In this document: positions 47,810 to 58,322 of the stretch, one piece after another
Numbering within the stretch: position 1 is the first letter of the stretch
Layout of the letters: each line of letters starts with the position of its first letter
Origin: Bradyrhizobium sp. ISRA464
Lineage (GTDB): Bacteria; Pseudomonadota; Alphaproteobacteria; Rhizobiales; Xanthobacteraceae
DNA: 64,000 nt
Reading direction: 5' to 3'
Assembly: GCF_029910095.1 (NCBI RefSeq)
Contig: NZ_CP094526.1
Coordinates: 6,448,001 to 6,512,000 of the forward strand
The notes under the pieces: model-generated
What the model was told of the DNA's origin: nothing
The model's input: only the letters and a program-made list of their open reading frames with translations
Database searches by the model: none
Position numbers and translations under genes: made by a program

Positions 47810-49250
47810 AACGTTAGATCGTAGGTTGTAGGAACTGAACGTCGACACAAGCCAGCCGAACCGATGAATTGCGCCGGACCAGCACTTTCGTCGATCGCAA
47901 GATCTCCCCGGTTGATCTTGGAGCGCGGGCATCTAATTGGGCACCATCTCCTCATGCGCGGCAGCCCATCGCCCCCCGTCTATTCCAGAGAACGAGCGAA
48001 TCACAACTCGCGTCTCAACTCATCCTTCACTATTGAAGGCTTCACCATAGGCCTAAATGCCCGCATTTGTGAAAGCCCAAGCAAATCTGTAAAGCGAAAG
48101 GATTCTTTCTTCAGGAACTGGTAGGGGGACTCTCTTTTCATCGAGGTATATATTGTTGACCGAGACTGATGGTCAATTCGAGATGCTCAGAGCTCGTATA
48201 AAGCTCTCCAGAGCATGCAGCTACTTGGTGGAGGGCCGCACATTCAAGGAGCAAGTCGGACGTCACGTCCGCCAAGCAACGCATGACATACCGGAGTCTT
48301 TCATGCGCAAGTGGACTGCCTTGAGGCAAAGTACGTTAGGCGTTTCCTTTCGAGTGCTTCTTTCTGGCTGATTTTTCCAACCAAACGAGGATAGCGCGCC
48401 GTCGTTCTCAGAACCAGGCATCACGTACACCGAGCCATGCTGGATGGCCGCAAATGCCGCGACGGCACGCAGACGCCAAGTTGCCAGCATGTTCAGTAGA
48501 GGATGTGAGCTTCTCAAGATCGGCATACCCCGTTCGAGTCCTCAGCTCTGGCCAATACTCGGCGCGGTTAGCGAACTTGGGGTTTGAACAGCTACGGGAT
48601 TGCTTGGCTATGTCGCCAATTTGCTGCGGTTTTGAATGCGACGGAGCAATCATGAACATGGAGTACTTGCTGCCTGCATTTAGCCCGGCAATCCTGATCA
48701 TATTTGTAGGAAGGAACAGTGTGGCAACTGGATCGCCCGCGAACGAAATGGTCTTTTCGGTGGGCTCTTCGTGAACCGTGCCCAAGCGCTCAAATACGCG
48801 CGCTTCAAGAATGGCAACCGTCGACAAGCCATTATTGAGGTATTGCACGACATTGAGCTCGAATTCCCGGCCAATTCGCAAACCGCCAGCGAGAGGTCGT
48901 TCGCCTCACGTGTCGATGCAGCCAGGAAGGACTATGTTGCGGGCTTTGCGGCATCATGATGGGGAGTTGATCGTCGGTTCCATAGTCGCGCTCAGGCCCG
49001 GTTACGGCCAAGTGCAGGCGGACCGAGGGACATAACGACGCGCTCTGGTAAGCTCGGTTCACGTGACCTGATCGTTGCCGCCGTCGTTCGGCGGACGTGA
49101 AAGCAGCAACGATCGGCGCACGTCGGACAATTTGTATTAGCGCCGCTCATGGGTAAGCTTGGTCCCGCTCCCATTCTCGCGGCACATGAGATAGGCGAGT
49201 TTCACGATGCCTTTGAATGGGTCCGCTTGTGTCTATGCCTGACCATACGC
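47810..49250. other. Long region without a supported gene
   Basis: Several frames of 60-157 codons overlap on both strands (the longest is 48408-48881 minus) but none has recognisable motifs or a good ribosome binding site. It is probably decayed DNA. Confidence 0.35.
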
Positions 49251-49259
49251 TTAAAATGG

Positions 49260-49465
49260 ATCAGCCGGACCTCGTGACCGAATTTACCGATCTCCCGTCC
49301 CCAATAATGAGCGCTGCGCAGGCCTCCATCGCGACCACACACCATGGCAACTTGGCGAAGAAGTCGAGCAATTTGCTACGCTTGAGCTAGAACGGTGCTT
49401 CCGTCTTGCCCAGCGACATGGAGCTGAGGTACGTTCTTGGTCAAATCCAAACCAATGATGTTAAC
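49260..49465 (-). pseudogene. IS110-family transposase N-terminal fragment
   Basis: VNIIGLDLTKNVPQLHVAGQ is the start of an IS110 DEDD transposase. After a stop, KLLDFFAKLPWCVVAMEAC continues. The rest is missing. The group II intron remnant lies immediately to the right. Confidence 0.75.
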
Positions 49466-49558
49466 TGGATGTCCTCCTTGCTGGCTTGAAACACCCGCAC
49501 TTTGGGTCGATGCTGTCATGGGGCGTCCACTCCATCGGGTGCACCGCGTACTCCAACG

Positions 49559-49622
49559 AGGCGGGGATGTTGCGATCCCCGCCCTCAGAGACCCGGACGA
49601 GCGGATTACCCGCATCCGGTTC
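49559..49622 (-). ncRNA. Group II intron domains V and VI
   Basis: Read on the minus strand, 49622-49590 forms the short domain V stem-loop (arms GAACCGGATG and CGTCCGGGTC). It is followed by a GGCGGGGA/TCCCCGCC hairpin (domain VI) containing a candidate branch-point A. The order and spacing after the maturase stop codon fit bacterial group II introns. Confidence 0.6.
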
Positions 49623-49640
49623 TTCACGCGTAAGCTTCGC

Positions 49641-50960
49641 TCACGAGACGGCATATTGGTGGACGATCTTGGCTGTCGGCAGCGGGTGTCGCGCGGGCAT
49701 GGCCCGGAAGCGTGACCACGGCAGATTGCTGTGGCGATCTCGCCGCGCGAGCCATTTCTTCCAGATCCGCGTGAGCTGGTGGTGATACCATCTGATCCGT
49801 CGGCCGTTGCCGGAGATGCCGTAGTAGGCGCAGTGCCTCCGGATCACGCGCGACAAGTGCGCGTGCTGTTCCCGGAACGGGCGATGCAGGTTGAGCCGAC
49901 ACCATTCCGTCACGGAAGCCATAACGGTCTTTTGCCGTTATCTGTCGGAAGACATTCTTACCTTTCCTCGATTGATCCCATACATGGGTGAAGCCAAGGA
50001 AGTTGAATGTGGTCCCCGCCGTCGCGGGATGACGCCCACCGGGGCGTTTGAACCGGAAGTCTACGAAGCGCGTCTTGGTCGGATGGAGAAGCCCGTACCG
50101 ACCGAGCCGCTTACCCAGCACATTCAGCAATCGCTTGCCGGACAGATGGTCCTCGAAGGCGATCACCGCGTCATCAGCGTATCGGACCAGTTGGCATCGC
50201 CCTTTGAGCCGCGGTCGCGCCACCTGCTCGGACCATTCATCCAGCACATAGTGCAGATAGATGTTTGCAAGCAGTGGCGAGATCACGCCGCCTTGGGACG
50301 TTCCACCAGTCGTGCGGCGCAAGCCGCCCTTTTCGAACACCCCGCCTTCAGCCACTTATCAATCATCCTCCGGACGACGCCGTCCGTGACTCGCTGATCA
50401 AGGAATCGGCGCAGGTGCGTGTGATCGATGGTGTCAAAGTATTTCGAGATGTCGACGTCCTCCACCCAGCGCAGCCCTTGCTCCATGAACCCATTACTCA
50501 GGGCATGTAGGGCATCATGGGCCGATCGTCCCGGTCGGAAGCCGTACGAGCACGACGGAAGTCAGTCTCGTAGATCGGCTCTAGCAGCAGGAGAATCGTC
50601 CGCTGTGCCACCTTGTCTTCCAATGTCGGGATGCCGAGTGGCCGTTTCGATCCCATCCGCCTTCGGGATGTAGTGCCGTCGCACCGGCGGCGCGATGTAA
50701 CGTCCGGATTTGATGCGCGCCAGGAGCTCGCCGAGATTGGCCTCCAGGTTCGCTTCATAGTCCGTCGCCATCATGCCGTCGATGCCGGGCGCGCCATCCT
50801 TGCGCGTCAGGCGATAGGCCTCGAGCATCCATTCGCGGTCGATCAGGTGATGCAGCCAGGTCAGCACCCGCTTGGAATTCTTCCTCGCCAGATCGGCTAT
50901 CCATTGTCGTTTCGTGGACAGGTTCGTGGGACTCAGCGTTCCCTCCGTGTTTCTCGTCAA
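49641..50960 (-). pseudogene. ltrA: Group II intron reverse transcriptase/maturase, frameshifted
   Basis: The protein can be followed through about four frames. It runs from MTRNTEGTLSPTN with RKDGAPGIDGM, through [17 protein letters not shown] and VEDVDISKYFDTIDH, to GGTSQGGVISPLLANIYLHY and LVRYADDAVI with the catalytic YADD. It ends with a maturase part containing RRIRWYHHQLTRIWKKWL. The domain order is normal. Confidence 0.88.
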
Positions 50961-51599
50961 TGGGTCTTAACGCGTGGCGGCTCCCTTCCCTCAAGCGGGT
51001 CCCGGTGAGCCCAGCTCCCCACCTTCCTCGGTACTACGAAGCCGCTACGACTTCCCGCCGTGCGCGTCCGTCGGCTTATGTCTTCACCTCGGGATTCCAC
51101 ATGCCTTGATGTTTTCGTGTTCGCGTGCGCGCTCCCGATGCTCGTCAAGTCGGTCATCAGGCCTGGAGCGTTGTTGTGGCCGGTGCTCCGTGCCGGCTTT
51201 CCCATGTGGGCACAAACGGGACCTCTCAGGTTTCCTGGTGGCCCATCCCGTACCTTTGCCCTGCTCAGAGACCCCGGCCGAACCGGTCAGCCTAGCCATA
51301 GCGGCTTTCCCAGTGCTGCCCCCGGATCCAACACGGCGAAGGCTTCAGCACGACCATGATTCGAGGCTAGTCACAGGGCTTCAGTACCCGCTGTCTACGC
51401 TTCACGAGTGACGTTTCCGTCACCCATGCAAGACTCGCTTCCGGCTGGCGTGCTCCGGCTTTGCCGGGAGGGCGTCGAACCCTCTGGGTCACGTTGAAGG
51501 TTTCAGATCACATTCTTCCTCCTTTCCAGGACTTGTCCTGACGCAAGCTGATCACACTGCAGACGCAAGTTCTATGGGCTCGCAACACCTGGCCCGGCA

Positions 51600-52105
51600 C
51601 CCATCGCGAGTGAGGCGCTGAAGCACATCGCCGCTTCTATGTGATCGAGAAGAGATCCGCGGCCGCAGCGCGGAGGAACGTCTCTCGTGCGGCAGCAGAG
51701 CCGACCACCAGCCGATCTTTCGAAGTATGATTGTGCGCGGGCTGCTTCTCATCAGACAGAAGATCAAGCTCGCCGAGGCCATCCGCTATGCCATCTCGCG
51801 CTGGCAAGGCTTAACACGCTTCATCGATGACGCCGCATCGAACTCAACAACAATACCGTCGAACGATGGATCGGCGGTATCAAGCTCAGCCGCAAGAACG
51901 CGCTGTTTGCCGGATCCGCCGGCGGTGCCGAACACTGGGCTGTCGTTGCGTCCCTAGTCGGGGACTTGTAAGCTCACGACGTCGATCCACTCGCCTATCT
52001 CACCGACGTCTCGACCAGGATCGTCAATGGGCATCCAAACCGCGACATCGACCAGCTACTGCCTTGGGCTTACCGAGGTCACGCATTCAAAGCCGTGGCC
52101 TGAGA
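51600..52105 (+). pseudogene. IS66 TnpC C-terminal half
   Basis: Frames on the plus strand give EIRGRSAEERLS, KLAEAIRYAISRWQGLTRFI, then NNNTVERWIGGIKLSRKNAL, GGAEHWAVVASLVGD and DIDQLLPWAYRGHAFKAVA to the natural C-terminus. Frameshifts near 51835 and 51950 inactivate it. The decayed group II intron begins at its left edge. Confidence 0.8.
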
Positions 52106-52298
52106 ACGACGCTCTGATGTGGGTTCGCTACCGTATTTCCGATTGTGCGTCCGAGGTCTGCTTATCTTATAAGGGCGTCGGCGCTCTTGCCGGCTACAAA
52201 GCGTCTGACGGCATTCCGTCTGCCGCGGCTCCACATCCGCCCATGCACGATGAAGGGTACCTGATTAGGCCCTCCGCACTTGCTTCGTGCGTGTTTCG

Positions 52299-52382
52299 GC
52301 AATTACCGGACACGGCATTTCGGTAATTCGCGGACAGCGATTTCAGTAATTCCGGGACAGGGATTCCGCTAAATCGCGGACA
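52299..52382 (+). repeat. Four tandem ~22-bp repeats at the left end of a second IS21-type element
   Basis: Four consecutive units of the form TTTCGGTAATTCGCGGACAG occur with small differences. IS21-family elements carry such multiple transposase-binding repeats at their ends, and an istA remnant follows about 100 bases downstream. Confidence 0.65.
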
Positions 52383-52459
52383 GTTGTGAAGGTTGGTTTT
52401 CGGGAGCGCCGTTCGGGCAAGGTTCCCTCTCAAGCTGAGTTTGAGAGGGGCAACGCCGA

Positions 52460-53980
52460 GATGGAAGCAAGCGAAACGGACAACCGTGAAGGACCTTCGG
52501 TCGATCCTGAGGCTAACATATGAGCAAGGCCTGTCGGTCCGGGCTATCTCGGAACGGCTGCAGATCAGCAAGACCTCGGTTGCCACCTACCTGCTGCGGG
52601 CACGCGAAGCCGGCGTAAGCTGGCTGCTGCCGCCGATTTACGAGAGCGAGGCGGCGTTAGAGCGGGCCCTGTTCCGCCGGCTCGGACGGCCGCCTCAGGA
52701 CAAGAGAGCCTGAGTAGCCGCGCGTTGCGCAGGAGCTCAAGCGCAAGGGCGTGACGTTGATGCTGCTGTGGCAGGAATACCGAACGGCCCATCCCGACGG
52801 TTAAGGCTATACATGGTTCTGCGAGAAGTTTGCCGTCCACCAGCGCCGGGCGTATCCGACCTTCGGCCATCGCCGTGCGGCAGGGGCGGTCATGCAGACC
52901 GATTATGCCGGCCACACGGTGGAGGTGATCAACCGCCAACCGGCGAGATCCGTCAGGCTCAGATTTTTGTCGCGGTGCTCGGGCCTCGTCGCTGACCTTC
53001 GCTATGGCGAGCTTCGGTCAGCGACTGCCAGACTGGATTGAAGGCCAGACCCGGGCCTTTGGCGTACTTCGGCGGCGTTCCCAAAGCGATCGTCTGCGAC
53101 AATCTGAAGGCCGGGGTCGTCAAGGCGTTGTGGTTCGAGCCGACGCTCAATCAAACCTTTGCCGCCGTGGCCAAGCATTGCGACACGACGATTTTGCCGA
53201 CCCGCAGCCGCAAGCCGCGCGACAGGGGCAAGGTTGAAGGCGCGGTGCTGATTGTCGAGCGCTGGATTCTGGCACGGCTGCGCCACCGGCGGTTCTTCAA
53301 CCTGGCCGATCTCAATAGCGCGATTGGTGAATTGCTCGAGGAGCTGAACAGCCGGCAGATGCGCCATGTCGGGAAATCCCGCCGGGAGCTGTTCGAGGAG
53401 ATCGAACGTGCCGCGCTGGCGCCACTCCCCGGCGAACCATTCGAATATGCCGGAAAACGGCCAAGGTCCACCCCCGATTATCATGTCGAGGTCGACAAGA
53501 CCTTTTACTCAGTGCCGCACCGGCTGACTGGTCGTCGAGTGGACGTCCGGCTTACGTATCGGGCCGTCGAGATCTTCCAGGATCATTAGCGTGTCGCCAG
53601 CCATGTGCGTCGTTCCCGGCGCGGCGGCCATGTTACGGTGAATAGCACATGCCCAAGGCCCATCAGCGTTACGCCTATATGACGCCGGCGGCCTTGATCA
53701 AGATGGCGGCGCGGATTCGCATCTGCGTCGCCACGCTGGTCGAGCGGTTGATGCGCGAGCGCCCGCATCCGAACAGGGTTATCGTTCCGCCATGGGCATC
53801 ATCGCTCTGGCGCGACGCTACGAGCGCAGTCGGCTGGAAGCAGCCCGCGAGAGGGCGCTCGCCATCAACGCGATCAGCTACTCCTCCGTGAGCGCCATCC
53901 TCAAGTCCGGGCTCGACCGTGCGAGCTCTGCCACCGAACCCGTCAAAGCCACGCCCTCTCACGCCAACATCCGTGCCGGG
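52460..53980 (+). pseudogene. IS21-family IstA, frameshifted
   Basis: An N-terminal helix-turn-helix (ILRLTYEQGLSVRAISERLQ) is followed, across frameshifts, by a DDE core (AYFGGVPKAIVCDNLKAGVV; DRGKVEGAVLIVERWIL) and a C-terminal part with VEVDKTFYSVPHRLTGRRVD and YMTPAALIKMAA. A stop after IFQDH and at least three frame changes inactivate it. It is unrelated in detail to the intact IS21 at 42.5 kb. Confidence 0.82.
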
Positions 53981-54011
53981 CCTACTATCAATGAAGGAAA
54001 GGACCATCGTG

Positions 54012-54736
54012 ATGCTGCCCCGCGCCCCTCGACCAGATGCAGGCACTCGGCCTGGCCGGAATGGCGGCCGCCTACCGGCAATTGGCCGAACAGGACAATG
54101 CCGCCGATCTCAGCCGGGAGGAGTGGCTTGGCCTGATGCTCGATCGCGAAGCCGCCACGCGTGCCGACAAACGCCTGACCAATCGCCTGGCCGCAGCAAA
54201 GCTGCGCTTCGTCGACGCCTGTATCGAAGATATCGACTTCGCGTCCCGCCGCGGGCTTGATCGGCGTAACACCCTGCAGCTGGCGCAAGGCGCCTGGCTC
54301 AAAGCCCATGAGAACTTCATCGTCACCGGCCAGACCGGTATCGGCAAAACTGGCTGGCCTGTGCCTTCGGACGTCAGGCTCGATCATTCCATCCTCTACT
54401 TGCGGATGCCACGCCTGTTCGAACACCTCGCCATGGCCCGCCTCGACGGTCGCTTCCAACGTCTGATCGACAAGCTCGCGCGTCCAGTTGCTCATCGTGG
54501 ATGATTGGGGCACCCACACCCTCAATGACCAGCAGCGCCTCGATCTCCTGGAAATCTTCGAAGAGCGCTACAGGCGCAACTCCACCCTGATCACGGCCCA
54601 GCTGCCCGTTGCGCAATGGCATGACATGATCGGAGAACCCACCATCGCCGACGCCATCCTTGACCGGATCATCCACAATGCGCACCGCATCGCTCTCGAA
54701 GGCGACAGCATACCCAGCGGCTCCCCCCCAAAGTGA
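54012..54736 (+). pseudogene. IS21-family IstB, frameshifted
   Basis: [20 protein letters not shown] and a Walker A region TGQTGIGKT are followed by a small deletion. [19 protein letters not shown] follows, then after a frameshift near 54490 [20 protein letters not shown] (Walker B) continues to the end. Confidence 0.8.
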
Positions 54737-54871
54737 TAGGCGACGGGGTCAGCCCTTTGCGTATTTACTCCATTTGGAGCTACCTATGAGCGTCTACATC
54801 GAGCATAGGTCAACCGAAATATTCTAGTCGCCTCGAACCGGTCGAAACTGTAACCCAACGGGAACTCTTTC

Positions 54872-55099
54872 ATGAGAGCGCCTGCTCAGGCAATGACCAC
54901 CACAGGATTCCTTCACCAAATCGTGCGCGACAGAAAGCCGGAGTCGGCTGCGGATGCCGTTGACAAACGACGTGAGCAACTTATGGTCATTATTGACCTA
55001 ATTCGTTATGCTGAGGTTGAGGTGCTCGAGTTGAACCTTGAAACATCGGCCGTTCTTTTGGAAGCAGCCATCACCGATCTCACTCGATTTTTGGATTAG
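54872..55099 (+). CDS. Small hypothetical protein
   Basis: The 75-residue product starts MRAPAQAMTTTGFLHQIVRD. Its second half is a helical, Leu/Ile-rich segment (MVIIDLIRYAEVEVLELNLE) ending LTRFLD. GGGAA lies about eight bases before the ATG, and ATG 54893 is an alternative start. It shows no recognisable domain. Codon structure is better than in surrounding IS debris, so a real gene is plausible. Confidence 0.45.
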   Translation: MRAPAQAMTTTGFLHQIVRDRKPESAADAVDKRREQLMVIIDLIRYAEVEVLELNLETSAVLLEAAITDLTRFLD

Positions 55100-55916
55100 A
55101 TTGTGGACAGCCTTAGCTTTCATGGGTGTTCGCCTCGTTGAGATGGATCTCGGTTCCCGAAGTGCGATACGACGGAATAGGCCCCGACCGTACCCGAAGC
55201 GCATTCAACAGCGTCTCGATGCGGATCTTGGATTGGTGTTGTGGGTTGCCGCCAGTGGACTGGCATCTTGATTCAGCAATGCAGACCGCTGCTGCGCCTG
55301 AGCTTGTTCCATATGCGAAGAGCCCCGCCGCTACGTGAGTCCATTGGACTCAGTCTCCCAACTTGGCGCGGCCCCGGTGTGCTGTAGCCTAGTGCAAGCG
55401 AGCGCAGGGATTGAGGTAGTCGATGGTGTCAGCTTGCATACCAGCGTTCGAATTCGATACGTCGGTATAAATCGGCGCTCCTAATCAACCGCTTCGGCAT
55501 GCGCTCGGCCTTTAACAGTAGAAAAGCTCACCGGCCCTAGCTAGGAGCTCGTGGCATTCGAGAACGGGTATTCGGACGCATCGGCTCAGGGCAACCGGGT
55601 CGCAGTTTCATCCACCCCGGCGACCGCGCAATGCTGCCTCGACGGTACACATGCTACAACTTTGGCTCCTCCTTCTGCATGGCTTTCGGGCTTTGTGCCT
55701 CATCCGCACGTTTCTTAAACCGGCAGAATTCATCGCCAAGCGAAGCGTACTTCTTCGCGAATCACTCCTAAATAGAAGACGAACATGCCGCCAGCATCGC
55801 CAATGTCCCGAGTCACAAGTTCGCAATCGTAGATTGCGCATCAGATTCTCGTCGGTGTGCCAGAGATGGCGAGTGCAACAGGCGATGGCAACTTGCAGCC
55901 CTTATATTAACCGATG
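55100..55916. other. Region without a supported gene
   Basis: About 0.8 kb contains only short overlapping frames. A GTCAGCTTGCAT string at 55427 is loosely like the start of a type III secretion tts box but the rest does not match. Confidence 0.3.
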
Positions 55917-56819
55917 ATGAGCGTGCCGAACTACAGTCGCTGACGATGCTTCGGAAGAGGGCAGGCGCTGGCTCTGACAGTGCGGGTCGTGCTGACCTGC
56001 GCGGAAGGCGCTCAGAACAACGAACTGGCAGCCAAGCTGGAGCTGGGCCGGTAGACCGTGGGCAAGTGGCGGCGTTTTGTAGAGCGGCGCGTGGCCGGGC
56101 TGCAGGAGGAGCCGCGTTCCGGGGCGCAGCGCGCGATTGACGATGCCCGCATCGAAGCCGTGATCGTGCAGACGCTGGAGAACTGCCCCGAGAACGCCAC
56201 CCATTGAAGTTCCCGCGGCATGGCGAAGGCCAGCGGCCTGTCGGTGTCAACGGTGCAACGCATCTGGCGGGCCTTCGGGCTCCAGCCGCACCGGCTGGAG
56301 CCGTTCAAGCTCTCGACCGATCCAAACTTCGTGGCCAGGGTGCGCGACGTCGTGGATCTCTACGTCTCACCGCCGGAGCATGCCATCGTTCTGTGTGTGG
56401 ATGAGAAGTCGCAAGGCCAGGCGTTGGACCGCAGTCAGCCGATGTTGCCGATGCGTCCCGATCAGCCGGCCCGAAGGAGCCATGACGACAAAAGGCACGG
56501 CACCACATCGCTGTTCGCCGCCCTCGACATCATCGCGCTCCTTACCGATAAGAAGATTAGGCGCGGTGTCTATCGCAGCGTCGTCGCCCTCAGGGCCGAC
56601 ATCACTTCGTTCGTCGACAGACACAACGTCGATCCCAAGCCGTTCCGATGGACCAAATCCGCCGATGACATCCTTTCATCCATCGAGCGCTTCTGCCGAT
56701 ACAACGCCCGGGCAGAACACGACACGATGTTGCGAACTTCCGGTCAGGACAGTAGCTCTCTAGCAACGTCGTGGCTCCCCTCCTATCCAAACGACGATCG
56801 ATCGATGCAAATTCGCTGA
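55917..56819 (+). pseudogene. IS630-family transposase, decayed
   Basis: The helix-turn-helix region (LGR-TVGKWRRFVERRVAGLQEE) contains an in-frame stop. The core continues with SGLSVSTVQRIWRAFGLQPH and AIVLCVDEKSQGQALDRSQP, the first DDE Asp block. An internal deletion after FAALDIIA joins it to a C-terminal TSFVDRHNVDPKPFRWTKSA. It is inactive. Confidence 0.85.
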
Positions 56820-56883
56820 TTCCGGTCCGTCAACTTCGCTTGCAATCCAGAGGCAACGAACGCCATTCGTCCTCATTGTAGTA

Positions 56884-57648
56884 TCAGGGCTTCCATTTTC
56901 TTTGCGTAATTCGAGCGAAATGCGCTTGGGCAAAGCTGCTACGGAATCCATCCAGAATGATATCTTTCGCCATTGGCTTCAGCTCCTCCAGTCCCCCAAT
57001 GAAAGAACGGTTCACCGACTCTTTCGTTCGCTGGTAAGCGACTTGCGGATATTCCCCAAGCACGCCGGCTCTCCAAATTGCTCTCTCGACGACGTCCTGC
57101 CTCTCGGCAATCTCATTGAAGAACTTGTGCTCTAGAGCCCAGTCAGGCGGCACAACCTCACAGCCGAAGATAACATCAGACATCGCGGAACGACCAAATG
57201 ATTTCCGAAGCATGTAGGCGCCGATTGGACAGGCCAGCCCCTGCTTGAGCTCCCACCCCAGTGCCTTCGTCGCGGCCGTTCCTACACGCCAGTCGCAGCA
57301 GAGTGCGATCTGGAGCCCGGCGCCTATGGCATATCCGTCAATTCCTGCGACGATGGGCTTGGTCACGCTGAGGATGGCAACGTAAAGCCCGATTGTCCGA
57401 TCTATCAGATCTTCGACGCCGGCCGGGGTTTTGATTTCGCGTGCTTCGTTTAAGTCATCACCGACACCGAAGGAGCGATCCACTCCACCAGTAAGGACGA
57501 TTGCCCTGATGGCCGGTTCGGCTTGCGCCCATCGACATGTCTCGACAATACCTTGCTCGAGTTCGCGGTTGAGTGGATTTAGAGGTTTCTCGCGGTTGAA
57601 CTGCGCCACAAGAACGGTCCGCGCCTTATGAACATTTAGGGCTGGCAT
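56884..57648 (-). CDS. Crotonase-superfamily enzyme, paralogue 1
   Basis: The 254-residue protein has the crotonase fold. Oxyanion-hole regions are FGVGDD (60-65) and DGYAIGAGLQ (104-113). Of the two catalytic glutamates of enoyl-CoA hydratase, the first is present (Glu133 in WELKQG). The second, normally in AME, is Ser in RSAMSD near residue 154. Simple hydration is therefore unlikely; C-C bond, isomerase or hydrolase chemistry on an acyl-CoA is possible. It is clearly paralogous to the crotonase at 60546. A carboxylating-reductase-like gene lies upstream in the opposite orientation. The frame is intact. Confidence 0.85.
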   Translation of the reverse strand: MPALNVHKARTVLVAQFNREKPLNPLNRELEQGIVETCRWAQAEPAIRAIVLTGGVDRSFGVGDDLNEAREIKTPAGVEDLIDRTIGLYVAILSVTKPIVAGIDGYAIGAGLQIALCCDWRVGTAATKALGWELKQGLACPIGAYMLRKSFGRSAMSDVIFGCEVVPPDWALEHKFFNEIAERQDVVERAIWRAGVLGEYPQVAYQRTKESVNRSFIGGLEELKPMAKDIILDGFRSSFAQAHFARITQRKWKP

Positions 57649-58322
57649 GGAAATCTCCGGTCAGGTTGGAGGAACGCCACCGCTTGGCAGCCCGTAGGCC
57701 CAAATACGATCAGGAAACGTGTAACCGAGCCCGACCATTAAGCCGGGGCCAGTCCATCACCTCTCCTGGTGCTTGGAGCCGCTCCTTCGCGTCTGAACCT
57801 TATCAGTTTTGCCATTCAATCCAACAACCAATTTCTCAACCGAGATGCAGTTACCCATTCAAAAAATCTCCTAGCAGGTGTATTGTGCTTTTCAGTTGCG
57901 CAGCACGACAAGCCACTAGGCATCGCTGGCGCTCCGGAAGAGAGATACCTGAACAGAAACGGAGAGCCGCTTTTTGCCCGCCGCAAGTACAAGTGCCTGG
58001 AGAAAGAGATCGTGCCTCATTGGACAGGCTCGCGATCGCGTCGAGCTGGATCTCTCACCCGATCGGATGGCAGTTCAGCGTGAATGGATATCAGATGCGC
58101 TACCCGCCATGCGCAGGCGCCCATGCCCGGAGTGGCCGTAGTGTTGTCTCACTCCCAGAGCTCACGGGCTTAAGGGATCTCGGCAGCCGAGCAATGGGCC
58201 GCAAATGCCGCCTTGCAGCCAAGCATCGACTGACATTGCAGGGGATCGTTTGACGGGCACATGAAGGGACGAGGGCGACTGGCCCGGTTTCCCGTGCCCG
58301 TCGTTATTTCATGAGGTGACTG
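57649..58322. other. Divergent control region between crotonase 1 and the ccr-like gene
   Basis: There is no supported gene. Frames in the middle have no recognisable similarity. The segment must contain both divergent promoters. An inverted repeat at 58252-58302 just before the ccr-like gene is listed separately. Confidence 0.4.
58252..58302. promoter_or_regulatory. Inverted repeat before the ccr-like gene
   Basis: GACGGGCAC (58252-58260) and GTGCCCGTC (58294-58302) are perfect 9-bp arms with a 33-base loop, ending 20 bases before the start codon. They could form an mRNA leader hairpin or be an operator. There is no long T tract, so a terminator is less likely. Confidence 0.4.

Larger units (their letters stand above)
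49550..51557 (-). mobile_element. Decayed group II intron
   Basis: A minus-strand reverse transcriptase/maturase gene is followed by a typical domain V and domain VI hairpin pair. About 600 bases of non-coding sequence precede the gene, as expected for domains I-IV. A candidate 5' end, GTGTGAT, lies at 51557-51551. Both boundaries are approximate. The maturase is frameshifted, so the intron is unlikely to be mobile by itself. Confidence 0.65.

Noticed and set aside
47810..49250. Genes in the 48-49 kb region
   Set aside because: Frames up to 157 codons exist, but none has motifs, ribosome binding sites or consistent codon structure.
51465..51490. Possible tRNA T-arm (GGTTCGA on the minus strand)
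   Set aside because: No acceptor, D or anticodon stem can be paired around it; it falls in the non-coding part of the group II intron.
55427..55460. tts-box-like string (GTCAGCTTGCAT)
   Set aside because: Only the first eight bases match; the spacing and second half of the type III secretion box do not, and no effector gene follows.
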